DNA of 64,000 nucleotides from an uncultured Granulosicoccus sp. (GTDB taxonomy: Bacteria; Pseudomonadota; Gammaproteobacteria; Granulosicoccales; Granulosicoccaceae): contig CALDSR010000057.1 in the NCBI GenBank assembly GCA_937924505.1, positions 13,595-77,594 of the forward strand, in the 5' to 3' direction. Of this stretch, positions 26,996 to 35,042 are shown piece by piece (position 1 is the first letter of the stretch; every line of letters starts with the position of its first letter). The position numbers and the translations under genes were made by a program. The notes beneath the pieces were generated by a model. That model worked only from the letters and a program-made list of their open reading frames with translations. It searched no databases and was not told the DNA's origin.

Positions 26996-27592
26996 TCAGA
27001 GCGAATTGTGCATCACTGTCGCCAGCACGACTACGCCGAGTAATGACAAGGCCATCAGAATGTTGATAACGCGCTGCCAATGTGTTGGCAGGGCGAGTCG
27101 CTGCAGGCCAATACCAGCCCATAGCCATAACAGGTGAATCGGAATCCAGATCAGGTTGATCAGTAAAAATTTCCAGGCGGTTTCCTGCCACAGAGTCATG
27201 CCGACAAAAGGGAAACCACTGAACAAGGTCGTATTGACGACATAGGCTTTTGGATTGATTGCTTGCAGAATGAGTGCATCGCGAATGCCCGGTGGTCGCT
27301 CGTTCATGATGAATGCGATGCGTGCACCGGCGAAGGCGATCTTGAACGCGAGATAACAAAGGTATAGGGCTGATGCGTAAAGCAGGAATTGACGGAGCTG
27401 TGGCTGCGCAAGCACAACCCCCGCGAGTCCTGTAACCACCGCCAGTGCGACGAGATTGGTTCCAATACAAAGACCGGCAACATAGCGGTATCCGGGAGTC
27501 GCGCCAAAGGCAGCGCCAACGCCGGCTGTCGACAAAACCCCAGGACCTGGAGAGATCAGAAGAAAGAATACTGCTGTGAGAAAAACGCCCAT
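26996..27592 (-). CDS. LysE/RhtB family exporter
   Basis: A 198-residue membrane protein with about six spans. The start FLTAVFFLLISPGPGVLSTAGVGAAFG holds the SPGP motif of the LysE/RhtB family, and INPKAY is the conserved mid-protein motif. Family members export amino acids or related metabolites. It lies 16 bases upstream of the NUDIX gene on the same strand. The substrate cannot be predicted. Confidence 0.9.
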   Translation of the reverse strand: MGVFLTAVFFLLISPGPGVLSTAGVGAAFGATPGYRYVAGLCIGTNLVALAVVTGLAGVVLAQPQLRQFLLYASALYLCYLAFKIAFAGARIAFIMNERPPGIRDALILQAINPKAYVVNTTLFSGFPFVGMTLWQETAWKFLLINLIWIPIHLLWLWAGIGLQRLALPTHWQRVINILMALSLLGVVVLATVMHNSL

Positions 27593-27635
27593 CGTCTGGC
27601 AATAGCAAAACGACTAGCTTAACGCGATTCAGGCT

Positions 27636-28364
27636 TTAGAAAGGTGTTCCCAGCACGTTAGTCCAGTAGCGGGTGTAGTCACTGCTGCTGTTTTCGACAC
27701 AGGCAACACTGACTTCGGTGAATCTGGGGTTCATCAGATTTTGACAATGCCCGGGACTGTCAATCCAACCATTGACCGCAGATTCGGCACTGGTTTGACC
27801 TGCGGCGATGTTCTCGCCAATGCGTTGCCAGGTATACCCTGCGGCAGTGGCACGGTCGCCGATGTTGCTGCCGTCACTACCGGTATGGGAAAAAAAATTG
27901 TGTTGCGCCATGTCCTGAGAATGAACCCTGGCGGCGGTTTGCAGTTGTGTGTTCCACGTCAAGGGTGCTGCAGCTGCGAAAAAAGTGCTGCCGCAGTTGC
28001 GTGCTTCGGCGCGTGCTGTGTTAATCAAGTCAAGCGTACGTGCCTGGATGTCTGCATCACTCGCTGAACATGTGACGGGCAGTGTAACGGTATCAATTGA
28101 TGAATCGGAACCGCCGTCGGGTGCAGCTGGAGCCGGCGGTTCTGCACTGCCGTTGTTGCCGAGCTCCGTTAGCTCTGTTTCACCATTATTAAATGCGTTT
28201 CCAGTATCGGAAGTGGCTGTATCTGGTGGGGGAATATCCCCGGCAGCGGACTCGACCGGTGGTGGTGTCGGAATGGACGCAGGGCCGTCCAGCGGAGAGC
28301 CTGAGCCACAGGCAATCAGCAATAAGCTCACAGTGCTGACAAAAGGAAGGCGTAAATTGGTCAT
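27636..28364 (-). CDS. CAP/SCP-domain lipoprotein (YkwD-like)
   Basis: A 242-residue secreted protein. The signal peptide ends in a lipobox with Cys19 (LLIAC). A Pro/Ser/Gly-rich linker runs to about residue 95. The CAP domain follows (about 105-242), with LINTARAEA, LTWNTQLQTAARVHSQDMA, FFSHTGSDGS, IGENIAAGQ and WIDSPGHCQNLMNPRFTEV. The usual histidines and glutamate of the CAP cavity are present. The function of bacterial CAP proteins is mostly unknown. Four cysteines in the domain could form disulphides. Confidence 0.9.
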   Translation of the reverse strand: MTNLRLPFVSTVSLLLIACGSGSPLDGPASIPTPPPVESAAGDIPPPDTATSDTGNAFNNGETELTELGNNGSAEPPAPAAPDGGSDSSIDTVTLPVTCSASDADIQARTLDLINTARAEARNCGSTFFAAAAPLTWNTQLQTAARVHSQDMAQHNFFSHTGSDGSNIGDRATAAGYTWQRIGENIAAGQTSAESAVNGWIDSPGHCQNLMNPRFTEVSVACVENSSSDYTRYWTNVLGTPF

Positions 28365-28468
28365 GGTGTGGTACCGGTAATCCGCTAGCTGATAGTTTTA
28401 GCGGCTCAGACCGTACTAAATCAAGCGAGGTAACGTGTAGATTCGGTCAGACGCTCAGTGGATGTGAT

Positions 28469-29389
28469 CTAGATCAAACTGCCGGATCGGAGCATGACCA
28501 GCCCAATGGTGTAGGTAAGGACTCCCAGTGCCGTTGTGACCGCAATGATCTCGGCTGCCAACTCACCGTGTGGCGTAAGTTGTCTTGCGAGTATGTAACT
28601 GGCAGTGGCGGTGGGTGAGGCGGACATGAAGAACAGGATGGCAAGGCGTTCATCCCGGAGCCCGAAATAGATACCCAGCCCTACCAGTAGTAGTGGCGAG
28701 ATGATCAATTTGAATAAACTGGCCAGCATCAGTGAGCGCATATGGCTCTTGAGCCCACTGAATTTGAGACTTGCGCCAATGCAAATCAGTGCCACAGGCA
28801 GTGCCATTTTAGTCAGGTAAACACCCGTGGCCTCCATGAATTCGGGCGTTTGAATCGATAAGGTGGATCCTATAACGCCTGCCATGATGCCAATAAGAAT
28901 TGGATTGCGCATCATCTGGCGCAAGGCGCCTTTGGATTGCAATACCCAAACGGCAACGATGTTATAGGCGGTTGTCACAACCGCGATATACATGGCAAGG
29001 CGTGGCAATACGCTTTCATCGTAGGTAGCGATCGCCAGAGCGACGCCGAGAATGGCAAGATTGCCACGGTAACCGCCTTGAATAAAAACACCACGTTGAT
29101 CAGCCGGTACGAGACGGCCGAAGGCAATCAGTATGATGACGATGGCAAGTGTTCCGAACAGTCCGATCAATGTCAGCGGCCAGTCAATAGACTCATTCAA
29201 TGGTGCGGTCGACAAGGCATAGAACAACATGACCGGGAAGGCGATGTTGTATACCAGGGTGTTGGCTTCGCGAATGAAAGCATCGCTGATAAGGCCAAGA
29301 TGACGAGCAACCCAGCCGATCAATAGCAGTAGCAGAACCGGCCCGGTAATCGAAAAGGCAAAACTCAACAGGCTGTACACGTGTTGCAA
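28469..29389 (-). CDS. AEC family transporter (auxin efflux carrier-like)
   Basis: A 306-residue protein of ten predicted spans in the AEC/MdcF family. Typical segments are VLLLLLIGWVARHLGLI near the start, NTLVYNIAFPVMLFYALS, and MSASPTATASYILARQL near the end. It probably exports or takes up a small carboxylate or similar anion. It starts three bases after the PqiA-like stop and is last in a three-gene operon. Confidence 0.9.
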   Translation of the reverse strand: MQHVYSLLSFAFSITGPVLLLLLIGWVARHLGLISDAFIREANTLVYNIAFPVMLFYALSTAPLNESIDWPLTLIGLFGTLAIVIILIAFGRLVPADQRGVFIQGGYRGNLAILGVALAIATYDESVLPRLAMYIAVVTTAYNIVAVWVLQSKGALRQMMRNPILIGIMAGVIGSTLSIQTPEFMEATGVYLTKMALPVALICIGASLKFSGLKSHMRSLMLASLFKLIISPLLLVGLGIYFGLRDERLAILFFMSASPTATASYILARQLTPHGELAAEIIAVTTALGVLTYTIGLVMLRSGSLI

Positions 29390-29392
29390 TAC

Positions 29393-30022
29393 CTAACGGG
29401 TCGTATGTATTTGCTGCACCTCTTCACGTTGATAGGCGTGGGCGAGTAGTTGTGTGGCGAGTATCGAAACAAGACAGTAGCCAAGAAAGAACCAAAAGCC
29501 GTTTTCAAGCGTTGCGTTAAAATCAACAAGACCCTGATTTTCCTGCAAACCATTGCCGGCCAGGAATGCGATAAAGATCGCGATGACAAAAACGTCGGCC
29601 ATTGACCACTTGCTGACAAGGTTGTTGACGAGCATCAGGCGATGACGCTTCAAGGAGGGAGGGAGGACTAGTGTGATGAGTAGCATCAAACCTTTTGCAA
29701 CCGGAATAATGACACTGAACAACACAATCAGTACGGCCACCAGCACATGGCCGTTGGATAGTAAATCCTGAGCGGTGCCGACAATACTTTGCGTCTTGTC
29801 GAATGCGCTGACGGTACCGCTGACATCGATGGAATCGACAACCATCTCGACAAGGTTGCGCATCAGTCCCGGTGTTGTCTTGCTCTCCGTCAGGAGTTCA
29901 CGTCCCAGTTCGACGAGTTTTGTTTTCTCGACAGTACCTTGTACGCTCAACATCGGCTGATTCAGGCCGGGCACCAAAAGGCCATAGGCGGCAAGTAGTA
30001 ACAATAGAGCAATGGCTTTCAA
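29393..30022 (-). CDS. PqiA-like (paraquat-inducible protein A domain) membrane protein
   Basis: A 209-residue membrane protein with one PqiA-type domain, recognised from PVAKGLMLLITLVLP and the hallmark SKWSMADVFVIAIFIAFL at about residues 137-154. A short N-terminal span and a periplasmic loop of about 70 residues precede it. Single-domain relatives are membrane proteins tied to envelope or lipid homeostasis. It abuts the MFS gene upstream with no spacing. Confidence 0.85.
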   Translation of the reverse strand: MKAIALLLLLAAYGLLVPGLNQPMLSVQGTVEKTKLVELGRELLTESKTTPGLMRNLVEMVVDSIDVSGTVSAFDKTQSIVGTAQDLLSNGHVLVAVLIVLFSVIIPVAKGLMLLITLVLPPSLKRHRLMLVNNLVSKWSMADVFVIAIFIAFLAGNGLQENQGLVDFNATLENGFWFFLGYCLVSILATQLLAHAYQREEVQQIHTTR

Positions 30023-31297
30023 TCAGGTTCCTTGCGTGTTCGACTTGCGTGCTGTCCGGGGCGGTTCTTCAACCTTGGCGAGAAACCACATGCCGGAGAG
30101 AAAGAGCACGATTATAGAGAGAAGACCGAGCCTTGAGCTCTCCGTGGTCGCAGCGACGACACCGACGAGTAGCGGGCCGACGACAGCGGCCGCCTTGCCA
30201 AGCATATTCAGAAGGCCGAAGTATTCGCCACTCTTCTCTGGGGGTATCAGGTGGCTGAACAGCGACCGGGAAAGCGATTGCACACCACCCTGGACCAGAC
30301 CCAGTGCTACTGCCAGTACATAGAATTCGAGCACCGAATCCATGAAAACAGCAGCAATTGTGGCGACGACGTAGGTCCCGAGACCAATCCACAAGCCCCG
30401 TTTGGCCCCAAATTTTTCGCCAATACGTCCAAAAACAAGCGTTGCCGGGAAACCGATGAATTGCACGATCAGCAAAGCGACGATCAGACTGTTTGACGGC
30501 AAGCCGATTGCCATGCCGTAGTCGACCGCCATGCGGATGATCGTTGCCACGCCATCGATATATAGCCAGTACGCGAGTAAAAACATCCACACATTGCGGT
30601 GCTGGCGCATGTCCCTGAATGTTCTCCGCAGCGCACCAATGGATTCACCCATACCACGGCTGGTTTTTTCAGAGACCGATTCCTGTTTCACACCCAACAA
30701 CAGTGGCAGGCTGAAGACAAACCACCAGATAGACACACTCAAAAAGGAATAACGTACCGCATCGCTCGTCCCCGCGAGCCCAAACCAGGCGGGTTTCAAG
30801 GTCATCGATACGTTCAGCGCGAACAGCAAGCCGCCACCGAGATAACCAAGCGAATAGCCTAGCGCTGACAGGCGATGCCGGTCGGCAGGTGCGGCGATTG
30901 CCGGAAGCATGGCGTCATAAAAAACGTTAGCACCTGAAAACCCCAGAATGCCGAGTACATAGAGGCTGATAGCGAGCTGCCAATTGCCTTCGCCCACGAG
31001 GAAAAATCCGGAGGTGGCGAGAATGCCTGTCAGCGCAAAAGCGCCGAGTAAGCGCTTGTGCTGGCCACTGGCATCGGCCACTGCGCCCAGGATCGGTGCG
31101 AGTAATACGATGATGAAGCTTGCGAGGGAATTACCGACACCGAGCCAGAACGTACTGGTTGTCACGGAGGTTCCGCTGCTCCAGTACTGCTTGAAGAAAA
31201 GCGGGAAAAAGCCCGCCATGACAGTGGTGGCAAAGGCTGAATTGGCCCAGTCATACAGGGCCCAGGAGAAGGCGGAACGCTTTTGTCGATCAGTCAC
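30023..31297 (-). CDS. UMF1-family MFS transporter
   Basis: A 424-residue twelve-span MFS protein. The start FSWALYDWANSAFATTVMAGFFPLFFK is the signature of the UMF1/Atg22-like family, and SLSRSLFSHLIPPEKSGEYFGL is a second landmark. Substrates of bacterial members are unproven; amino-acid or nucleotide-related efflux is sometimes suggested. It is the first gene of the operon with the PqiA-like and AEC proteins. Confidence 0.9.
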   Translation of the reverse strand: MTDRQKRSAFSWALYDWANSAFATTVMAGFFPLFFKQYWSSGTSVTTSTFWLGVGNSLASFIIVLLAPILGAVADASGQHKRLLGAFALTGILATSGFFLVGEGNWQLAISLYVLGILGFSGANVFYDAMLPAIAAPADRHRLSALGYSLGYLGGGLLFALNVSMTLKPAWFGLAGTSDAVRYSFLSVSIWWFVFSLPLLLGVKQESVSEKTSRGMGESIGALRRTFRDMRQHRNVWMFLLAYWLYIDGVATIIRMAVDYGMAIGLPSNSLIVALLIVQFIGFPATLVFGRIGEKFGAKRGLWIGLGTYVVATIAAVFMDSVLEFYVLAVALGLVQGGVQSLSRSLFSHLIPPEKSGEYFGLLNMLGKAAAVVGPLLVGVVAATTESSRLGLLSIIVLFLSGMWFLAKVEEPPRTARKSNTQGT

Positions 31298-31352
31298 GAT
31301 CGTAAGACCCCATCATGGACCTCGAGAGGCAAGGGGCCGATGGTAGCGTTTT

Positions 31353-31670
31353 TTAGCTGATGATATTTTTAAGGCGCCCCAGCAAGGCATTGGATGCGGT
31401 GGTCAATGGTGTCACGACTTGGATTGCGGTGCTCGATGTTGCAGCAGTCAGCTGACCCGGCTGGACAGGGAGCTCGTCGGAACCTGCGCCAACCGTGGAA
31501 AATGGGAATTGTTGCGCTTCGTCCATCTTCTGACAGGCCTGCTGAATCATGGCGTTGGTAATCGGCTGCTCTGAGTTGAAACGATCGAGCAGTGCCGCAT
31601 AGGTAATCTCTGCAGCATCGTTCGCTTCTTCTTTTGACGCCTTGAGCGGATAATCGACCGGCGGATACAT
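31353..31670 (-). CDS. Hypothetical protein, 105 residues
   Basis: I do not recognise this protein. It starts MYPPVDYPLKASKEEANDAA, has an amphipathic helical N-terminal half (ITYAALLDRFN, MIQQACQKMDEA) and a Ser/Thr-rich second half that ends with LLGRLKNII. No signal peptide or membrane span is present. It sits alone between the UMF1 gene and another unknown gene on the same strand. A second ORF on the same strand in another frame overlaps it; this one is preferred for its more natural residue composition. Confidence 0.55.
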   Translation of the reverse strand: MYPPVDYPLKASKEEANDAAEITYAALLDRFNSEQPITNAMIQQACQKMDEAQQFPFSTVGAGSDELPVQPGQLTAATSSTAIQVVTPLTTASNALLGRLKNIIS

Positions 31671-31824
31671 CAGTTGACCCCTGTACAGACATATTTGTGG
31701 TTGCAGTCATGACAACACGCCAGACGGATGATGTCACGCCTATGACCAAGTAGTGGTTCACACTTTTGGAATATGACCTGTGCCAACAGTCGGATCAGGT
31801 ATCCGTAACGTTGTTTGCGCTGTT

Positions 31825-32301
31825 TTAACCAGCCGAGCTTGGCTCTGCGCTGAAGCGTTTCAATGACTCCCAGAGTGCGGCGGCGCCTGCCTTGCCGAGC
31901 ATCTTTTCGAAGTGTTTTGGGTGCACGTAGGCTAGATCGTGCAGATTGCTGGCGTGATACCGCTCAGAAAGCGGTGCAATGCCCTCATCGGGTACTACGG
32001 CGGACAGCGGCGTTGTCAGGTAAAGAGGGTTCCAGCCTACGCGATTGTAGAATGCCAGCACGCCCTCGGTCCGGGCAATGGCGATACCTTGTAGCGGCGC
32101 GGACAGCCCCGCAAAGAAATGGCCGGCCAGAACATCCTTTTCGAAGTCGGCATTGGCAACCACGTCCGGCTTGATGCGCCCGATGCTGTTGAATACATCG
32201 CGCTTGATACGCGCTTCAAGGGCTGCCGAGTCGTTCGGACTGACCAGCTCGGCCGCATGGGCGATCGGGTCGCGGGGTGTATCGTTCTGGGGGTCGCTCA
32301 T
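31825..32301 (-). CDS. Hypothetical protein, 158 residues
   Basis: An unrecognised, apparently cytoplasmic protein without signal or membrane segments. Features are HAAELVSPNDSAALEARIKR, a central WNPLYLTTPL and the C-terminal YVHPKHFEKMLGKAGAAALWESL. The composition looks like a real globular gammaproteobacterial protein. It is divergent from the cytochrome b561 gene, with 65 bases between them. Confidence 0.65.
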   Translation of the reverse strand: MSDPQNDTPRDPIAHAAELVSPNDSAALEARIKRDVFNSIGRIKPDVVANADFEKDVLAGHFFAGLSAPLQGIAIARTEGVLAFYNRVGWNPLYLTTPLSAVVPDEGIAPLSERYHASNLHDLAYVHPKHFEKMLGKAGAAALWESLKRFSAEPSSAG

Positions 32302-32366
32302 GGTAGATCAATCTGCCTGTCGGAACGCGTAGTATACGAACAGTCCCGGCAAAGGCTCGTTTTCCG

Positions 32367-32882
32367 ATGCATCAAAGTGATGCAAGCCCAGCAAGTTACA
32401 CCTCGTTGCAGCGGCGTCTGCATTTTTTGGTTCTGCTGTTGATCGCCGCGCAGTACCTGTTTCAGGGTCCTATGCGAAATGCGCTCGAGCAGATAGAATC
32501 CGGCGCTGATCTGTCGTTTGCGGGCTTTCTTGTGACCACGGTACATACCCTCGGTGGGGCTTTGATTGCGGCGGCAATGCTGTGGCGCTGGCGACTAGCG
32601 CGTCAAAATCCTGTACCGATCGCGGCTGCTCGTCTTGGTGACAAGGCGTCGTGTTACATAAGAATCCATCACCAGCTCTTCTATGTCATGGTGCCGATAA
32701 TGGTCATCAGTGGTGCCTTACACTACTACCTTGGGTGGCAGTCAGCCGGTCGCTGGCACGAGCTTGGCAAGTGGGGACTGGCGGCGTTGATTGGCGTCCA
32801 TGTGGCTGGTGCCCTGTGGCACGTTGTGACCGGCCATCGTGAGGTTTTTTCGCGCATGATGGGTAGAGAGCGCTCGCACTGA
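32367..32882 (+). CDS. Cytochrome b561 family protein
   Basis: A 171-residue four-span di-haem protein. Candidate haem histidines are His19 (RRLHFLVLL), one in TTVHTLGG, the pair in RIHHQLFY and those in GVHVAGALWHVV. These proteins pass electrons between membrane quinols and periplasmic partners. The neighbour encoding a cytochrome c5-like protein makes an electron-transfer pair plausible, though this is inference. Confidence 0.9.
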   Translation: MHQSDASPASYTSLQRRLHFLVLLLIAAQYLFQGPMRNALEQIESGADLSFAGFLVTTVHTLGGALIAAAMLWRWRLARQNPVPIAAARLGDKASCYIRIHHQLFYVMVPIMVISGALHYYLGWQSAGRWHELGKWGLAALIGVHVAGALWHVVTGHREVFSRMMGRERSH

Positions 32883-32956
32883 TACACTAACGGGTTTGAC
32901 CGAATAATTAATTCTCGGCACCGCTGGTGCCGACAAGATCTTTTGGAGACCAAGGT

Positions 32957-33508
32957 ATGAGTTCTGCCAGTGATAGTGGCATGGTGAGGATGATGGGCGT
33001 CGTTGTTGCCGCGATTGTTATTCTTGCGTTTGGAGCGGGCATCGTTGCACGCATGCTCGGGGGCGATGAATCCGCCACCGCTGCTGGCGATTCGATTATG
33101 CGCAACGCGCTCATTGAGCGGATATCCCCTGCGGGCGGTGTGCGTACGTCGCTCGATGACGTGCCGGTCGCGGCCGTAGCTGCCGACGCTCCCACAGAGG
33201 CTGACACTGCTGCTGCCGAGGAGGCCGCCGCTGCCGCTGTCGCCGTTATGGGCCAGGCGCCTGAACTCGGATTGACCGACTCGGTCATGCAAGCCGTGGA
33301 CGGTGCCTGTGCCGGCTGCCATATCTCCGGTGTTGCAAATGCGCCCAAGCTTGGCGATGCTGCTGCCTGGCAGCCGCGACTGGACAAGGGTATGGAGGCG
33401 CTCACTGCATCGGTGGTAAACGGCCTGAATGCCATGCCTGCGCGTGGTGGATCGACGCTGACAGACCTTGAAATACCGGTCGCCATCCAATATCTCCTGA
33501 GCAAATAA
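32957..33508 (+). CDS. Membrane-anchored cytochrome c5-like protein
   Basis: About 183 residues from ATG 32957, which follows GGAG and AAGG stretches; a GTG at 32927 would add ten residues. One membrane anchor is at about residues 10-33, then an Ala/Glu-rich linker. The haem site is Cys118-x2-Cys121-His122 (CAGCH), with Met160 in NAMPARGG as the likely sixth ligand. The end matches cytochrome c5 (IPVAIQYLL). It carries electrons at the periplasmic face. Confidence 0.9.
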   Translation: MSSASDSGMVRMMGVVVAAIVILAFGAGIVARMLGGDESATAAGDSIMRNALIERISPAGGVRTSLDDVPVAAVAADAPTEADTAAAEEAAAAAVAVMGQAPELGLTDSVMQAVDGACAGCHISGVANAPKLGDAAAWQPRLDKGMEALTASVVNGLNAMPARGGSTLTDLEIPVAIQYLLSK

Positions 33509-33523
33509 AGAGACTTTCGGGCG

Positions 33524-33949
33524 ATGGATCAAATCATCGAATTTATTGGAAACCACACGCTGCTGTTCGTGGCGTTCTTCGCAACGCTCGGCATGCTCAT
33601 CTATACCGAGTACATGCGAATAGCTGGGAGTAGTGCTCAGCTGTCACCTTTTGCAGCGACGCAATTGATGAACGATGGGGATACCATCGTTGTCGATGTA
33701 CGTGATGAAAACGAATTCAAAAGCGGCCATGTGTTGAACGCGCGAAATCTGCCCGTGTCAAAGCTTGACGAGCGTATGCATGAGATCGAGAAGTTCAAGC
33801 AGCGCGACATTGTCCTGTATTGCGATTCTGGAATGCGCACAACACGTGCTTCGGCCAAGTTGAAAAAAAATGGATTTGAGAAACTGCATGTCATCGCAGG
33901 TGGTTTGACGGCCTGGGAAAAGGCCAACTTGCCCACTGTTGTCAAGTAA
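33524..33949 (+). CDS. Membrane-anchored rhodanese-like protein (YibN type)
   Basis: A 141-residue protein with an N-terminal span (about 8-26) and a rhodanese domain (about 45-140): VVDVRDENEFKSGHV, LPVSKL and the active cysteine in LYCDSGMRT. It is the usual first member of the yibN-grxC-secB group of gammaproteobacteria. Family members transfer sulphane sulphur in vitro; the physiological acceptor is unknown. Confidence 0.9.
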   Translation: MDQIIEFIGNHTLLFVAFFATLGMLIYTEYMRIAGSSAQLSPFAATQLMNDGDTIVVDVRDENEFKSGHVLNARNLPVSKLDERMHEIEKFKQRDIVLYCDSGMRTTRASAKLKKNGFEKLHVIAGGLTAWEKANLPTVVK

Positions 33950-33976
33950 CCCATAAATTAATTGCGGAGAATTCGT

Positions 33977-34255
33977 GTGAGCGGAACTATCGTCATGTAT
34001 GAATCCGACTGGTGCGGATTTTGTCGCGCAGCCCGTCGTTTACTCGAAAAAAAGGGCTGGGAATATGAAAGCCGCCTGGTTGATGGTAACAACGAGCTTC
34101 GCGCAGAGATGCAGCGAATCAGTGGAAGAACTTCGGTGCCACAAATTTTTTTTGGTAGTCGACATATCGGTGGTTTTGATGATATGGCGGATCTCGAAAA
34201 AGTTGGTGAACTTGATGCGATGTACGCTGCGATCGATGGCAAAACCCCTGAATGA
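33977..34255 (+). CDS. grxC: Glutaredoxin 3
   Basis: About 92 residues of glutaredoxin fold with active site Cys13-Gly-Phe-Cys16; the usual centre is CPYC or CxYC, so Gly-Phe is a variant. GRTSVPQIFFG supplies the cis-proline and HIGGFDDM the glutathione-binding end. GTG 33977 is chosen because CGGAG lies seven bases before it; TTG 33962 and ATG 33995 are alternatives. It reduces disulphides with glutathione in the cytoplasm. It stands 22 bases before secB, the common order. Confidence 0.9.
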   Translation: MSGTIVMYESDWCGFCRAARRLLEKKGWEYESRLVDGNNELRAEMQRISGRTSVPQIFFGSRHIGGFDDMADLEKVGELDAMYAAIDGKTPE

Positions 34256-34277
34256 TTGACACGAGCAATTAGATAAC

Positions 34278-34784
34278 ATGGCTGAAGACAGCAAAGAAAC
34301 AACAGCGGGAGCTGCAACGGGTGCCGCTAATCAGCCGCAATTCAAGATTCATCGTATTTACCTGAAAGACGTCTCCTACGAGTCCCCGCAGACACCTTCT
34401 GTATTTGTCAGTAACAAGAATTGGAAACCGAATGTTGCTTTGCATCTTAATACTGAAAGCAGCAAACTCGAAAATGATTTGTACGAATGTGTACTGACAG
34501 TTACGGCTACGGTAAAACTTGAAGACGAGGTCGCCTACCTGATAGAGCTTAAGCAGGCTGGTCTGTTTTTGATCAAAGGGTTTGAGGAAACCCGTATTGG
34601 GCCAATGCTTGGCAGCTTCTGCCCAAATGTGTTATTCCCGTTTGCTCGCGAAGAGATTGCCTCGCTGGTACAGAAGGGTGGGTTCCCGCAGCTGCTATTG
34701 GATCCGGTTAATTTTGATGCCTTGTATGCGCAGCATGTTGAAACGAGTCGTCAGAATGCACCTGCTCCAGGTACACAGCAGTAG
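34278..34784 (+). CDS. secB: Protein-export chaperone SecB
   Basis: A 168-residue SecB. The core from about residue 20 (FKIHRIYLKDVSYESPQTP) to the LDPVNFDALY near residue 150 is characteristic, including LGSFCPNVLFPFAREEI. It holds preproteins unfolded and hands them to SecA. The expected next gene in many relatives, gpsA, is absent here; a large helicase gene follows instead. Confidence 0.95.
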   Translation: MAEDSKETTAGAATGAANQPQFKIHRIYLKDVSYESPQTPSVFVSNKNWKPNVALHLNTESSKLENDLYECVLTVTATVKLEDEVAYLIELKQAGLFLIKGFEETRIGPMLGSFCPNVLFPFAREEIASLVQKGGFPQLLLDPVNFDALYAQHVETSRQNAPAPGTQQ

Positions 34785-35042
34785 AAATTTCCCTGCTGGA
34801 CGTCAATGAATCCAGTATTGCCTGGGATTCGTCTCGGCGGACCCGCTCGCTACGGGTGGGCTGAAGAAAATTGTCGATACCATTGCCTGATTGAATTAAC
34901 AGCACGATATTCAAGCACTTATCATTAAGGGTGCGAATTTGCGTTAAGGTAGCGGGCATGATACAGCTTGAATTCATGGTTCGGCTCGCGAACCGAGAAG
35001 CGTGTCGAGTGCTTCTGCAAAGCCAATCGATAGACGCAGGTC

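Noticed and set aside
26913..27608. 231-residue minus-strand ORF
   Set aside because: Overlaps the LysE exporter on the same strand in another frame; the exporter has clear family motifs.
28369..28382. TACCGGTAA core just upstream of the CAP-domain lipoprotein start
   Set aside because: Only the inner nine bases match the regulon palindrome, the flanks do not, and the gene has no link to sugar acids. Chance is likely.
32726..33556. 276-residue minus-strand ORF
   Set aside because: Antisense to cytochrome b561 and cytochrome c5; rich in Arg, His and Ser as expected for a shadow frame.
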